A DNA stretch of 64,000 bases from Microcebus murinus (GCF_040939455.1 NC_134107.1:14509537-14573536); one strand, 5' to 3'; shown: positions 1-57,644, numbered from the stretch's first letter. The notes: generated by a model not told the origin, from the sequence alone. Program-made: numbers and translations.

Positions 1-1595
1 AGAAAGAAATAGAGACATGAAATTACAAAGGAAGAGATTATAACTTATAAAACCCAAGAGAACCAACTGAAAAACTGCTATAGACTATAAGAATTGATTA
101 AGGTAGCAGGATGTAAAATTAGTGTACTCAAGTCAGTGGCTTTCATGTAAGCACAGTCAATTAGAAGGTATAATAGAGGAAAAGAGGCAATTTATAATAA
201 CAATAAAAAAAAATACCAGTGAATACATTTAAGAAGAAATGTGCAAAACTTATGGAAGGAAAACTTTAAAATACTCCTGAAGGATGAGAAGAATAGAGTG
301 ATCAAGTGAAAAAGACAAACCAAGGTTTATAAATCAGCATCATAAAGGTGTTCTCTCTTTGACTTATTTTTATATTTAATGTCTCTCAATAGAGATATCT
401 ATGTTTTTTCCTTGACCTAGACAAGTCCAAATGGAAAAAGCAAGAAAGGCCAGCAAAACTTAGAAGCAGTGGGATGGGACTAACCATACCAGATACTAAA
501 ATTTACTATTAAGCCTTGATAATTAAAATTGTAGTATTGGCGATGAAAGGCAGAATCTAATGGGCAGGTTCAGATGTCCAGAAATAGACACAATTACATG
601 TGGAAATTTAGTGTATGATCATAGTGGCATCTCCATTCAGTGAAATAAAGTTGGGACTTTAATAAATGGTTTGGGATAACTAGCTGTCATTTGGGAAAAG
701 ATAAATTTGTATTCCCACTACTAAATGTGTGCTTTGCTAGAATCTAAATGGATCAAAGATTTATTGTAAAAAATGAAGCCATACAAAAACTAAAAGAAAA
801 AGTTGGTAAATTCTTTTATGTATATTTTTGGAATGGGGAAGGTCTTTTAAACTGTGATTGGAAAGTACAGAAGCCAGAAAGAAAGATTGATAAATTCAAC
901 CACATAAAATAAAACACTTCTATATAGCAAAAACAAAACACTATTAACTAAGTCAAAAAAAATGACAAACTGGATAAAAATACTTATCGTTCATCTTATA
1001 GGCAAAGCCCCAATCTCCCTAATTATAAAAAATTTCTAGAAAGAAGATCACCAAATTCCTGTCCTCAGTTTGGCGAAGGACATGAATGGACAGGTTATAG
1101 GCCTCACTTATAATAAGAGAAATGCACATCAACACTAAACAGCAATATCATTCCTTACCAGTTTACCAAAATCCAAAAGTTTGACAATACCTTAGGTTGG
1201 TGAAGCTGTGAGAAAATAAACATGCTCATGTACTCTCTGTCGAAGGGAAGTTGGCAATATCAAAGCTGCATTTAGTGATTTATCCAGCAATCCCAATTCT
1301 GTGTCTCTACCCCACAGACTTTCTGTATATAAAATGACATCAATACAGCCTTTTTCACTGTGGCCTAGTATGTTATAACAAAATACTGAAAATGTGTCCG
1401 ATAGTGGGGACTTGTTAATAAACTGGTGCATCCACACAATTAAATACTATGCAGGTGTAGAACATTAGGAAACATTGTGTTGTGATAAGGGCTCCAGCAT
1501 ACATTGTTAAGTGAAAAAGCAAGGTGTAGAATAATGCATGATAGGCTATTCTATATTTGTATTTGCTTATAGTGCTTACCCTATTTTATTAAATT
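1..1595 (+). mobile_element. Old L1 3' end (ORF2 and 3' UTR), degenerate
   Basis: Consecutive matches to L1 ORF2 3' sequence, for example gaagccag...gattgataaattcaac, gacaaactgg, the tggcaatatcaaa block and the gttaagtgaaaaagcaagg end. Many stops and indels, so it is inactive. It lies in the DDB1 intron that precedes the first exon in the window. Confidence 0.85.
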
Positions 1596-1605
1596 TAATA
1601 AAAAA

Positions 1606-1742
1606 GTAAGCTGGGTGTAGTGTCATTGGCCTACCTGGTAGTCTCTGCTACTTAGGAGGATGAGACTGGAGGATTACTTGAGCCCAGGAATTAGATGCCA
1701 GCCTGGGCAACATAGTGAGACCCCATCTCTTTAAAAAATTAT
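1606..1742 (+). mobile_element. Alu-monomer (FLAM/FRAM-like) SINE
   Basis: A single 7SL-like arm: agctgggtgtagtg, gaggattacttgagcccagg, gccagcctgggcaacatag, then an A-rich end. Confidence 0.75.
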
Positions 1743-2056
1743 AAAGTTAAACAAGAAGCTATTACTGATTACTTGTTTGGGGGATTAGTTAGAGGGGAGA
1801 GGTATGGGAACAAGACTTCTCTGTGTACTTTTTCAAAATAAATTTTCACTTCGAGTCATGGAAATTATTATCCAATTGTAAAATATCTAACTTCTTTGGA
1901 GTCTTAAAGCCAGGAAGGAATAGAGAGGGAGTTTGAGCTCAGGATTCTGACTTCGAAGCTCCTGCCCTCCCTGTGGTGTCAGGCTGCCCTGCTCTTAGAT
2001 GTGCACGCTGACTGCTGGTCTGTGCTATGCATCTGAATCCTTGGTCCTTGTTCCAG

Positions 2057-15935
<13,879 letters not shown>

Positions 15936-16625
15936 CCAAGGGCAAGGGTACCCTTTTCTGACCCTCCCCAAAGGCTTCGCCCTGCTGCCCTCCCACTCCT
16001 CTCCTACCATTGTCTTGGCCATGGGGGGGGCTTTCCCTAAGCCAGCTGCCCCAAAGCCACAGTTCACCTGTGGGGAAATGGGGCTTTCTTAGAACTAAAA
16101 CCAGTTCACTAGAGACCTGGGAATGGGCTAAAGGTGAACCATTTTCTCCCTGGATTTTTACCAGTCTCACATGACTCCAGCCATCATCTTGGACCACCAA
16201 GCCTTGACTGGTGTTGCCAGTTGTCCTCCTTCCAGGGAGGGATCATGCGGCTCTTTGGCTGAAAGGAAGCTATGTGTGCGTGTGTGCACGCACGTGTGTG
16301 TATCTCACACTCATGCATTGTCCTCTACTATCTTTTTATTTAGGTTGGGGGTGTGGGGAGGTTGCCTTTAGTAGGGAAGAGGGTTGGGAGGGCTTCGCTG
16401 TCTTGAAGTGAAACCTTCCTTTTACTTTTCTTCTGTTGCCTCTGAGAGCATTGGGTTACCAGGCCATGGACTGCCTGAGTATAGAACCCGGAGATGGTGG
16501 CTGATCCCCAAGCAACAGCTCTTTGTCTCTCCAAACCGCCTTCTTCAGAGAGAAGGAGGTGGGGGGATGTGAATTGGTTGTTAGTCCCTGAGTTTTACCA
16601 AATAAAGTAGAATCTAATAAGAAAA
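15936..16625 (+). other. DDB1: DDB1 3' UTR
   Basis: About 690 bases from the stop to just beyond the AATAAA at 16601. It contains a TG/CA-rich patch at 16270-16315. The exact cleavage site cannot be read from sequence. Confidence 0.8.
16601..16606 (+). terminator. DDB1: DDB1 poly(A) signal AATAAA
   Basis: Canonical hexamer 666 bases after the stop codon, followed by an A-rich then T-rich stretch consistent with cleavage near 16620-16635. Confidence 0.85.
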
Positions 16626-16629
16626 GTAC

Positions 16630-19600
16630 ACTTGTTTTGCCTTTTCTTCTACCTGCCCAGCTATTCAGCGCGGTATGCTATTCCCATTTTACTGCAAACT
16701 GAGGCAGTGTCCTCCTCTGTATGGCAGCTGCTGTAGTCACTTGTCCTTGCTATTAGAACAACTCTGTCACATAGTGAAGTGACATCTGTACGTCTCCTTT
16801 GTCATGTGATTGTTTTTGGTGGGATCTCAAGGATAATGGGTGTCAGGTTTTGGAAATTCAGTCTTTCTGTTGCCCTTGACTCAAGAACACTGTTTGATTC
16901 TTAGTTGCATCTGCTGGTAACCTGCTGTGCTAGGGGTTGCTTGGGCTGCCTTTCCTGACCTCACTTTGCAACTAGCTCTGTGTGCAGTGTCCAGTCAATT
17001 AGTCCCCTGACCACCAGGTGCTTCTCATGTACCTCCCAGCATCCTGTGGCCACATGCCCTTTGGATTCTCATTTTCTCTGGTCTAATCAATTGAGGCTTT
17101 GGTGCTCTTAGTTTGAAAATACAGGAGTAGGGCACATTTGGGGTTCACACTTCTGTCCAGCAAACAAAGCCTGTCTTCTTTCAGTTCAGTGGGTCAGAGT
17201 GTCTGAGCCCATATTTCTACTAGTGATCCAGTGGGAATAAAGGCTGCTCTGTCCTGGCAGTGGAGTAGGGTTGATCCTAGGCATATTGGCTGGCTCCTTT
17301 AAGACTGGCCTTTGATACAGTGTCAGGAAAATTGTGGTTTCAAGTTCAAAGAGTGGTTTTGAGAGATTCTAGCTTGAAAGGAAAAGAGCAAGGAAGCATC
17401 CTTGCTTCAGGGCGTCTTCTGGAGTAAGTTTCCTTCCCTGGAGAAATTCTTTGTGTTTTTTTACCCTTCTTTTCCCCTTATCCTCCTGGGATTTCTGAGG
17501 GTGGGGATAAGGGTCTTAAGACAAAAAATAATCAACAGCTCAAAAACCACAGTTTGAACTTGAAACTCAACACTGTGATTTGAATTCTGAAAGTCATGGT
17601 TTGAATTTGGAAAAGGCCTGCCCCCATGCCAGAGACCAGCTTTAATGAATAAAGTAAGCAATAGTCTCCAGATTGTGATTACTTATAAAATTTAATCCTA
17701 GATGGGAGCATTGACTGTAAGGTGCCATGATCAGAAAGGCAAATGGGATTATTATTCTGGTGCACTCTTCGCAGTCTGACCTGCAGCCACTGAGATCTGC
17801 TACTTTGAGTAGAAGGTTGTTATCAGTGGCTTTAGTCTTGAATTTGGAAGCTTGTGGAGTCCTTGCAATGTTTTGCTTTTTTTGTTTTCCTATAATCTTG
17901 GGTATATTCACTCGGGATTGAATTCTAGCAACCCTTTGGAAAGTGACATCCTGCTGCCATACTTCCACATCCCCTTCTTATAAACCATTAATCACCTTTC
18001 TAGGGGTGAAAGGTTGTCTTGGAGCATGGCTTTAGCCAGCTGGAACTGCTCCATTCCATGTAGGCACTGATGAGCTAGCATCACTCCAGGCCTCTGCACG
18101 AAGGGACCTTTGGGAGAATAATAGAAACACTGACTCATCACATGACCGCTTGGAAGGGTCACAAGCCCGAGCCCGTCATCCCGCAGTGAACAACTTCGAT
18201 CCTCCACCCTTAGTGGAGGGTCCCTTTTGTTACTGAGAAGCCACGAGCCACAGAAGTGGGAAAGAAACACTGAGGAACTTCAATGAAGTGATTCCAAACT
18301 AGTCCTTGAAGATGAACAACGTTAAGTTAGAGATTCAGTGTCCGAACTGAGAAGACTTGGGGTCGAATAAAGACAAGAAAAAGCAGCAACAAACTAACTA
18401 AAGGAGCAAACTTGGTAGAAGGAGCAAGGTGAATGCCATAAGGTCATGAACTTCATGGGGAAGTGGTGAAAGAAATGCCAAGGGGCAGTTGTTTAAGAGA
18501 TTTCACCAACAGGAATTTACTATGAATGCCTCCTTAGGGTTAGGTGTTTAAGCATAAAGTAGCATTTTCTATTCCTGCTGCTCATTTACCAATATGGAGT
18601 AAACCTTGCCAGAGAATGAGTTTTGTAAAACTTACTTACAAATGGGTGAGGTGGAGGGATTGGAGCTCCAAAAAGTAGTATTAATAGTTAAGAGTGGAGG
18701 TAGCCGAGGTGTGCTGGAGTGTGGGAGAAAGAAGATAGCATGAGAGATGATCGCCATGTAAAAGTTCACTTTTGTCCCGAATGAACATGTTGAAAATGTG
18801 GGAAGCTAGCTCCTAGGGCCAGGAAGAAGGAGCACCTATTTGACACTGAGTAGCGGTCTAGTGGCAGAGGAAGACGAAAGTGCAGCCTTGGGATGTTTGT
18901 GGCAGGAAGGAATGCTGGAGGATTCTGGGAGTCCTTAGGACTCAGAATGGACACAAAAGCAGAAGCTGCGTTCATCTTACAATGCAGACTATGTTAGTAA
19001 CCTGCTTGCTGAGAATTTGTTGATGAAATTAGAAGATGGGTCAAAACTAACAAGGTGAGAGACAGGCCTAAATGTGAATGTCTGCCAAAACTCAGCCACA
19101 CAGGTTCAGGTAGAGAGACTGACTTGGCAGCGTGTGTTTGATAACAATAAAAACATCCGAGGTTTTCCTTCAATGCAAACTCTGTGTCATGAACTAACCA
19201 GAATCATGGTCCTGTTAGGCTGCATTAGTAAAAGTACAGTGTGTGTAGGAAGGAGGGGAGAGTCCAAGACACTGCTGGTACCCCATGTCCATTTGTGGCC
19301 ACCAACGTGAAGGACCTCAGCAGCAGGCTGAGGTAGTCAGAGGAGGGCAATGGCAAAGGCAGGACCAAAGGAATTGGGATTGTTTAGCTGAGAAGGACGG
19401 ACTAGTTCTAACAAATGTAGTTAGTCAAAACGATTGGGCTGCTTTTTGACAGGCAATGAGTTTCTTATCCCTGGAAGTGTTTAAGCAAAATCTTGAACTA
19501 ATTAGGTCTGGGTGGCTAAGGAAAGGTTCCTATGCGGAGCCCAAGGTAAAAGTCCCTCATCTTCCCAGCTTTCTCCCAGCTGGATACTCCTGAGTTCCAT

Positions 19601-20000
19601 CCACCACTGGCTCACCACTGTGCTGCCTGACTCCCTCTGCAGCCCACCCATCTCTGACCCTGGCCTGGGGCAGCGGCAGAAGGGGCAAAGGAAGTGCCTT
19701 CCAGTTCTGCTTCTGCCCCTCCACTGCTTCCTCGCCCCCAACCTGTAACCGGGGAGGCCAGGGGAGCTTGTGGCTACGAGACCCGCTGTTGCCCCCTGGC
19801 CAGGGAGCGGTGGGACCCACGGATCCACGCACTCGGGTTAGGGTGCAGACCTGCAGGTGGGGGCAGGCCTAGAACTGCCCAGCGACGCAGAGACCCAGCG
19901 TCCTGGATTCAGATTTCCACAGTTCTCACCTTCTGACAACACAGGCGTCTGGGTTCCACTGAGGCGGGCAATGCCCTGGGAGCACAGCCTCTGGCGCTAG
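16630..20000. other. DDB1-VWCE intergenic region
   Basis: No coding exon is supported here. Short open frames on both strands have no recognisable domain or splice context. An old L3/CR1-like LINE remnant sits near 19000-19505, and an imperfect inverted repeat pairs 17330-17362 with 17537-17569. The rest is unique-looking DNA with no family I recognise. Confidence 0.7.
19000..19505 (+). mobile_element. Ancient L3/CR1-like LINE fragment
   Basis: The stretch resembles the reverse-transcriptase 3' portion of CR1/L3 elements: attagtaaaagtacagt, then agaggagggcaa, then ggaattgggattgtttagc, then a serial match ending tggaagtgtttaagca. Degenerate, no open frame. Identified by eye. Confidence 0.55.
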
Positions 20001-20049
20001 CTTGTTCCCCAAGTCTCTTTCCTCTCAGGGCCTCAGTCTGACGCCCTCA

Positions 20050-20432
20050 GCCCTTCGCAGGAAGCCGACTCCCAAACCCGGGCAGGGGGTGTGGGCCGAG
20101 GGCGAAACCCCGCCCCCAGGGGTCCCTGATCTTTGCCCCCGCCCGGGCTCCGCGCCTCCCGGAGAGGCACTGGCGGGCGGGCGGCGCTACCTTTGTGTGT
20201 TTCGCTTCGAGGTGCTGGAGACCACCCCCAGCCGGCTGCCGCGTCCCCTCGCGGTCCCAGCCCCTCCTCTCGGCGTCCCCAGCCCCCCCGCTCAGCTCCG
20301 CGTGCCAGCTCGGGGATCGCTGGTTCGCTCCCCGCGGCGCCAGGAGGAGGGGCGAGGGCCCGCAGCCCCCTCCCCCGCGCGCGCGGCGCCGGAGCCGAGC
20401 CCAGCCCGGGGGACCCGCCGCCGCCGCCGGTC
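20050..20432 (+). promoter_or_regulatory. VWCE: CpG-island promoter and 5' UTR of VWCE
   Basis: CpG-dense sequence begins near 20040 and continues past exon 1 to about 21300. It contains GC boxes (CCCCGCCCCC at 20107, GGCGGGCGG near 20173) and no TATA box. The ATG at 20433 has G at -3. The transcription start cannot be fixed from sequence. Confidence 0.7.
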
Positions 20433-50922
<30,490 letters not shown>

Positions 50923-51295
50923 GCAGGTCACCGGGCCTGGGAGACTCCGGACAGAGGAGGCTCTGCCAGTGGCCCAGGGCGCGTGCAGGGCGGCTCCGGG
51001 CGCGAACTGGCAGGTGGCGCTGGGGTGCCCTCCCTCGGGGCTCCTTGTGGCGTGGAAGCTCCCAGGCTGGATGCGGCCTTGCTCCCCAGGAGCACTGGGA
51101 ATGTGCTGGAAGAATGAAGCAAATGGAGCTGTCCACTGTCAGCGTCCTCCCTGGACCACACGCCGCTCATCGTCGGAGAAAGGGCTGCCACGCTCGCCCC
51201 CGGAGGAGGAGTGCCGCACAGGCCGGGACTGCGCCGCCATCCTCACGTGTCCTCCTCTGGCATTTCCCGATTAAAGCTTGTCTCGGTTTCCCCAG
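50923..51295 (+). other. VWCE: VWCE 3' UTR
   Basis: About 370 bases between the TAA and the region just after the ATTAAA at 51270. Cleavage site is inferred. Confidence 0.7.
51270..51275 (+). terminator. VWCE: VWCE poly(A) signal ATTAAA
   Basis: Common variant hexamer about 350 bases after the stop, followed by a T/G-rich stretch (cttgtctcggtttcc). Confidence 0.7.
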
Positions 51296-52675
51296 GCTGC
51301 CCTGCTCATTCCCTTCTCGCCTGGGGGAAGGTGGGACACATCACCCCAAGCCCACAGGAGGTGAACGGGTGCCCACCCTAACCCGGCTGCTTGGGGGAGA
51401 AGCGGGCACCGCCCGGGGCTGGGATGGGGAGGGGTCTTGTGTAAGCGCCTGGCGGCTTTGGCGTTGGGAGACTTGTGGAGTGAGAGGGAAAAGACGATGG
51501 AGAGGGCCTGGCAGGGCGGGCTCCTGGGAAGGAAGCTCTGAGGAAATCACAGACGACGGTTTCTTAGGGCGTGTTCTCGGCACGAACACCTGTGGGCAGG
51601 AGGCAGGCAGGAGGGAGATTCGGGCTGTGGGGTGGTCCCGAAGCCTCAGCCAGCCCCTCTGGGAGCTCTGAGGCTAAGACGGCTCTCCGAGGCATCCTGA
51701 GTTGGGGCCAGGGCTTTGTGTTCCATCTGGTCGCCCCAGGAAAGGGTGTGAGCTTGGGAGAGGCGGCTCCCCCCAGCCAAGGCTGCCCCCTCTGAGGCTG
51801 GATGCTGAGAGCGGCCAGCCAACAGCCTCGGCAGCTGGAGGGGACTGGGCAGTGCAGTGCGGTGCCATCATTCCTGGGGCGAGGTGAGATGACAGGAAGA
51901 CAGAGAGCTGCCTGTCGCTGAGTCGCCACTGAAGCCCTTGGAGGCTGCCGGGGCCACCCTCTTCTTGGCCCTTCCCTGACCCGCTGCTTGCCCTGCCTGC
52001 CCGGGTGGGGGCCTGCTGACGTGCTTGCTGGCTGCACAGGCAACCTGGGGGCTCCAGCCCAGACCCCAGTGTAGTCGTGCGTCCTAATCTGAGTATGGTG
52101 GCAGGAATAATGAACTTGGGAGTCAGGAGCATGAAAGTCAAAGAGTTCAGACATGCGCGGTACTGAGCGGCCGTTTTGTCCAGTAAGACACAAAGGGTGG
52201 TGATGGACACAAGGTGTGGGGCCCGCTCAGCTAGTGGTGGGGCCTAGGTCTCTGCTCCCTCACTGGGACAATGGGGATAGAAAACAGCCCTGCCTTATGG
52301 AGTTGTGACGATGACATGCAGTGATGGCCCCTGAGCTTGCTGCAGGCTGCCCAGCCTCACCACGCCACCGGGATCTGATTTCAGGACAAGAGCATAGAAT
52401 GTCGATGCCTCCACTTTGCATCTTCACACACAGCCCGGCTGTCAGAACGGCAGTGGCTGAAAATCAGTGCCAACTTTCTCATCACTGTTCCTCTCCTCAG
52501 TAAATACGCATGTAATTTAAGTTTTAATACTAGTCTTCTCCTCCATAGGGATTCAAGTCAATGTTGTTTATTTTGAATGTTAAATAAAAGGCAGGGGGGG
52601 GGTGGGTGGAGTGGGCAGGGAGACAGCTGTAAACATTTTCTCCAAGTTGGTCTAAGTATAAAAACCTGCTCATCT

Positions 52676-52965
52676 GGGCCAGCACAATGGTTCACACCTA
52701 TAACCCTAGCACTTTAAGAGGCCAAGGTGGGAGGATTACTTGAGGCTAGGAGTTTGAGATGAGCCGGAGCAACATAGCGAGACCCCATGGCTACTAAAAA
52801 CAGAAAAATTAGCCAGGTGTGTTGGCACGCACCTATTGTCCCAGCTACTTGGGAGGTTGAGGCAGGGGTCCAGGAATTTGAGGTTGCAGTGAGGTACGAT
52901 GATGCCACTGCACTCTAGCCTGGGCAACAGAGCGAGACTGTCTCTACAAAAACAAAACAAAACAT
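52676..52965 (+). mobile_element. Alu SINE
   Basis: ggccagcacaatggttcacac start, right arm, ending in aaaacaaaacaaaaca. Confidence 0.85.
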
Positions 52966-53115
52966 TGCCCAGAGTGGTGGCATGGACACGCTACCCAGAA
53001 GGCTGAGGCAGGAGGATCGCTTGAGCCCAGGAGTTGGAGGTTGCAGTGAGCTACGATGATGCCACTGCACTCTAGTCCAGGCAACAGAGCAAGACCCTGT
53101 CTCAAAAAGTAAATA
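52966..53115 (+). mobile_element. Single-arm Alu SINE
   Basis: A right-arm-like monomer (agagtggtggcatgg to gcaagaccctgtctc) following the Alu, ending in a short (TACA)n run at 53110-53135. Confidence 0.75.
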
Positions 53116-53144
53116 AATACGTACATACATACATACTTATCGGG

Positions 53145-53255
53145 ACTATCCCCACCCCCAGCGTTACAGCTGAGGCGGCAGAGGCCCAGAGAGGTTAGAG
53201 AGGTTCTAAGGTTGCACAGATTATGGCAGCTGAGCTGGGAGGAAAGCCTCATTCT
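53145..53255 (-). mobile_element. MIR SINE fragment
   Basis: agctgaggcggcagaggccc and agagaggttctaaggttgcac are antisense MIR. Confidence 0.6.
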
Positions 53256-54280
53256 CCTGACTTCCGGTCCTGGCTTTTTTAATTCACATCTCACTTGCCT
53301 AGGTCCTGCTGCTGGGGTTCAGAGAGACGCCACAGTTTAGGGTGGGGTTCTATGACCAGCTTATCTGAGTTTGGGTCCCCCCAAAGCAGACCCGGAGGTG
53401 AGTATTTAGATGACAGTCAAGGGATGGAGACCAGTCGAGATGCATTTATGAGCTGGTCACTGCTGGGCCAATCGGCGCCTCCGCCCTTCTAGGGACGTTC
53501 GTGCCCTAGGCTTGTCCACTAAGGGGGTGGAGCTGCAGGGTGGTTGTCCCCTCACTCTTGTCCCTCCCTGGGTGAGCCTGGCTTCTGGGATCTCCAGCAC
53601 ATCCAGCTGGCCTCGCCCGAGGGCCGCACTTGCTTCCTCTCCGACACTCCCCGGCGCGAGGAGGCTCTTGGGGGAGAGGAGCAGGCGCCATCTGCAGAGG
53701 CCTCGGGCTGGGCCAGGGCTCGCACTGGGGCAGGTAAGGACATGTGCTGCCACGGCAAGCCCCAGCGTGTATGGCCCTTGCCCAGGGCCGGCTGGCACCA
53801 GGAGGCCGGAGGCCACCCAGAGACTCCAGCTGGGCGAGCAGTGCTTTTAGCGGGATGAGCTGGTCTGAATTCTCAGCAGCCTGGGCTCCAACAAGCAAGG
53901 CGGGGTGTGTGCTCAGATGGAGACACCTGCACTTGCCCTAGCTGGGGCTCCACTTAGCCAGGGTCCTGAGAAGCAGTGTGGGCGTGGTATGTCAGAGGCC
54001 TGTTCCGCAGAGGCCATCCCCTGGGCCTGGGAGCTTTCCAGGGTGCCAAGTGATCAGCCCTGTTTCAAGAGACCTGATTTTGGAGGTTATTAGATGATTG
54101 ATCCTGAAGACAGATCACAGTAGGTTTCTAGTTAGGAAACACTTTCAGAAGTTTCAAATACCTTTTTTTTTTCCTTACTTTTAAAGAGATTTATTCTGAG
54201 CCAAATTTGAAGACCATGACTGTAGCCATGTCCAAGAAGCCTTGAGCAAGTTGACTCCCAAAATAGCTTTAAAAACTTTT

Positions 54281-54563
54281 TTTGAGACAGGGTCTCACTC
54301 TGTTGCCTCAGCTAGAGTGCAGTGGCATCATCATAGCTCTCAGCAGCCTCAAACTCCTGGGCTTAAGGAATCCTCCTGCCTCAGCCTCCCGAGTAGTGGG
54401 ACTACAGGCTTGCACCACCACGCCTGGATAATTTTTCTATTTTTTGTGGAGATAGGGTCTTGCCCTTGCTTAGGTTGATCTCGAATTCCTGGCCTCAAGC
54501 AACCCTCCTGCCTTGGCCTCCCAAAGTGCTAGGATTACAGGTGTGGGCCATAGCACCTGGCTC
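54281..54563 (-). mobile_element. AluJ-like SINE
   Basis: Antisense: gagacagggtctcactctgtt to ccatagcacctggct, no TATATA linker. Confidence 0.85.
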
Positions 54564-54569
54564 AAAATA

Positions 54570-55080
54570 GCTTTAATTAACTTATTTTGAATGTGTGGTA
54601 CATCTGCATCATTGAAAATGAAAATATATAATTGTATTCAGTGAGATGTTCCCCTGTTCTCTCCGTGGTTTCTGGATCATGGACATCCTTCCTGGATTCC
54701 TTTATGATATGTAAGCAGATACTCTTCTTTTCTTTTTTTATCATCCAAAGATAGCGTAGTACAGGCCCTTTTGTGCACCAGTTTGTTTCTTCCTAAACTT
54801 AATCTCTTTTTAAGACCTTGGCATCTTCCTACCTAGGAGCATACCCATTTGTTCCTTTTTATGGCCGTGGAGGGTCATTGCACGGACGCACCCTAAGTTG
54901 TTTAACCCTCCCCTGTGGATGGACATGTGGGTCATTTTGAATCTTGCTTTTCCACATGACATTACAAAGAATGATGTTTTTACATCATTTTACACGTGTG
55001 CAAGTGTATCTTTAAGATACATTCCCAGAGGCCAAGCTACTGGGCCCAAAGGTTGATGCATTTTTTATCTTGATAACTAC
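54570..55080 (-). mobile_element. Old L1 fragment
   Basis: ttttatggccgtggagggtca, ttaaccctcccctgtgg and gccaagctactgggcccaaag are antisense L1 3' region motifs. Confidence 0.6.
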
Positions 55081-55745
55081 AGCCACACGGTGCTCCTTGG
55101 GAGTGGAACCAGTTCTCACCCCAACAGCAGCGGCACGAGTGACCGTGGGCGGAGGGCTGGGATGAGTGGGGCCTGCGAGATTAAAATTACGCTCCTGGAT
55201 GAGTGTGGGTGAAAAGGACGATTGAGCTGCGCCGAGACTGCCGGGGCCCTCGGAGAAAGGTGCAGGCAGGAGGCGGGAGACCATGGGAAAGGAACGTGCT
55301 CCGTCTCACCTGGTGGAGCACGGTGGGAAGTGTCAGGTCGGCAGTGTGGGCATGGGGCTTGCTAGTCCAAACTACCTGTCTGATGGGGGCTCTTTAGGTT
55401 CTGTCGGGAGCCAGGAATCCTGGGGCGGGCATGGACGAGGGGTTGGGGACGCGGTGAGGCTGGGCTGCAGCTGCTGGAGCTGAGAAGGGGGAGGAAGGAA
55501 GGATGAGGCCAGGAGAGGGAGGCCTGGAAGGATCCAGGAAAGCCTGCTGCAGGAAGACCAGAGCCCAGCCCTCTGCCTGGACAACGTAGGTGCATGGGGA
55601 CTGTCAGGAATCAAATGCAGTAAAGGAGCCAGGACACAGTGAGGTCCCTTCCCAGAAACCTGAGAAGTCCTCCTGCTTGTCCCGTGACCCACTATGACTG
55701 GCATAGAATAGTGGGGGTGGGAGCTGACCCATCTGTCGTCCTTAG

Positions 55746-56121
<376 letters not shown>

Positions 56122-56159
56122 CCAGTTTCCTTTTAAAAAGTCATCTCTAATTAATCCCT

Positions 56160-56545
56160 CGTTCCACAAATATTTATTGAGCATCTACTATGTGCCAGGC
56201 CCTGCTCTTGTTGCTGGGGCTTCAACAGTAAACCAAAGGACCACAGTCTCTGCCCTCGGGTCAAAGAAACACTCTGTGAGACGGTGCTCAGGGAAGACTG
56301 AGCCCTTCTGCAGGGAAGTGATAAATGCCCGAGTCTGCAGATGCTAGGGGTTGGTGAGTCAAGAAAAAGAGAAAAGCAACCCAGGCAAAAGGAACAGCAT
56401 GTGCAAAGGTCTGGAGAAGAACTTGGGCTACTTCCGAAGTCGGGAGAAGGCCAGTGTGGAGGGAGCTCAGGGTAGGGGGATCAAAGTGAGGCAGGAAAGG
56501 TATGCAGGGCCCAGAGCACACAGGGCCTGGCTGCCACGCCAAAGA
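56160..56545 (+). mobile_element. Ancient interspersed repeat, family not assigned
   Basis: acaaatatttattgagcatct, atgtgccaggccctgctctt and gtgcaaaggtctggagaagaa follow the same pattern as 22445-22760. Confidence 0.5.
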
Positions 56546-56598
56546 TTTGTTGTTTTATTGCAACTGCAATTGTGAGGCATTAATTAAGGGTTTGAAGC

Positions 56599-56629
56599 GG
56601 GGTGGGGTGGGGGGGGTGGGGGGGTAGGG
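56599..56629 (+). repeat. G-quadruplex-prone G-run block
   Basis: Five G runs (4, 4, 8, 7 and 3) separated by single T or TA, a strong G4 pattern, about 5.3 kb downstream of VWCE and 1 kb from the pepsinogen poly(A) signal. Confidence 0.85.
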
Positions 56630-57644
56630 TCAAATTTATGTTTCAAAAAGGTCATTCAGCTGTGGAAAGTGGGCTCAGGAGGGGGAGAATGACTGGGGCA
56701 GTGCATAGTGGAGCCCACCCACCCTTCCCAGAATCCAGCCCCAGCCTGTGGGCCAGTGTCTCCAGTGGACAGCCTGGCTCGGCTGCTGGCAGAGGCGGCG
56801 CTGTGGGAATTCTCCCAGCGTCCAGCCGGGAGCACAGGGCTGTAACAGGTTTGCTAGCAAGAGAGAACCGGGGATCAAGCTCAGCTGAGTCAAAGTGAAA
56901 CAGAGCACTTTGCATCAGGACTTCTCAGAGCCTTGGATGGGGAACTATGCTTGGTGAACCTTGGAGAAGGACCTAGAATGTAGCATGTTCCATACTTATT
57001 TTGAGATTGTGTTTTCCATTGAACGCTTTGCTACTAAACTCACTTCGAGAAGCTCTGCTGTGACTATTTCCTGTTTGCCTTTCTAGGGAATATACGCTAA
57101 TGAGCATGCCTAGTTCTCCCCTCACAGCCTCAGCTCAGGGACCTGGAAGGCCATCCCAGTCATTCATCTAATCTTTAAATTACGAGGGGGGGGGAACGGG
57201 TCAGCTCAGTGTCTTTTAGCCTTGATCAGCCGTCTAATCACAAGGGCAGCCTGGAGGGTGGTGGGTGCCGGCTTCTCTCACCTCTCCTGTCCACGTCTTG
57301 CAGACAACACCGCGTCACCCTGTCTATTTAGGAACGTCACCAACAGAGGCCACCTCCCCTTCCTTGACCTCTTTCCTTTCCTCATTGTCTCTCGTTGGCT
57401 TTGGGAGAAGTGAGAAATTGAATTCTTCAACTCTTCAAGAGCTTAGGTGCCCGATTCCATAAACAGACAATGATCCCAGCATTTTGGGTCCCCAAGTCTT
57501 TTTTTCACGATGCTTCCAGCATGACCTGCTGGGAACCATTTGTCTTCCGGGCTCTAGCATGCAGTGTCACCCCCTGCCCTGGTATTCTGACCCCAGCGAT
57601 GTGAAGGAGAAGTGACAGCCAAGAGAATGGACTCCACGGAACGT

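Noticed and set aside
1..1595. Upstream DDB1 exon or independent gene
   Set aside because: The stretch follows the L1 ORF2 3' end and 3' UTR with many stops; the DDB1 frame first appears at 2057.
16630..20000. Extra gene between DDB1 and VWCE
   Set aside because: Open frames there are under about 110 codons, without splice-linked partners, domains or codon bias.
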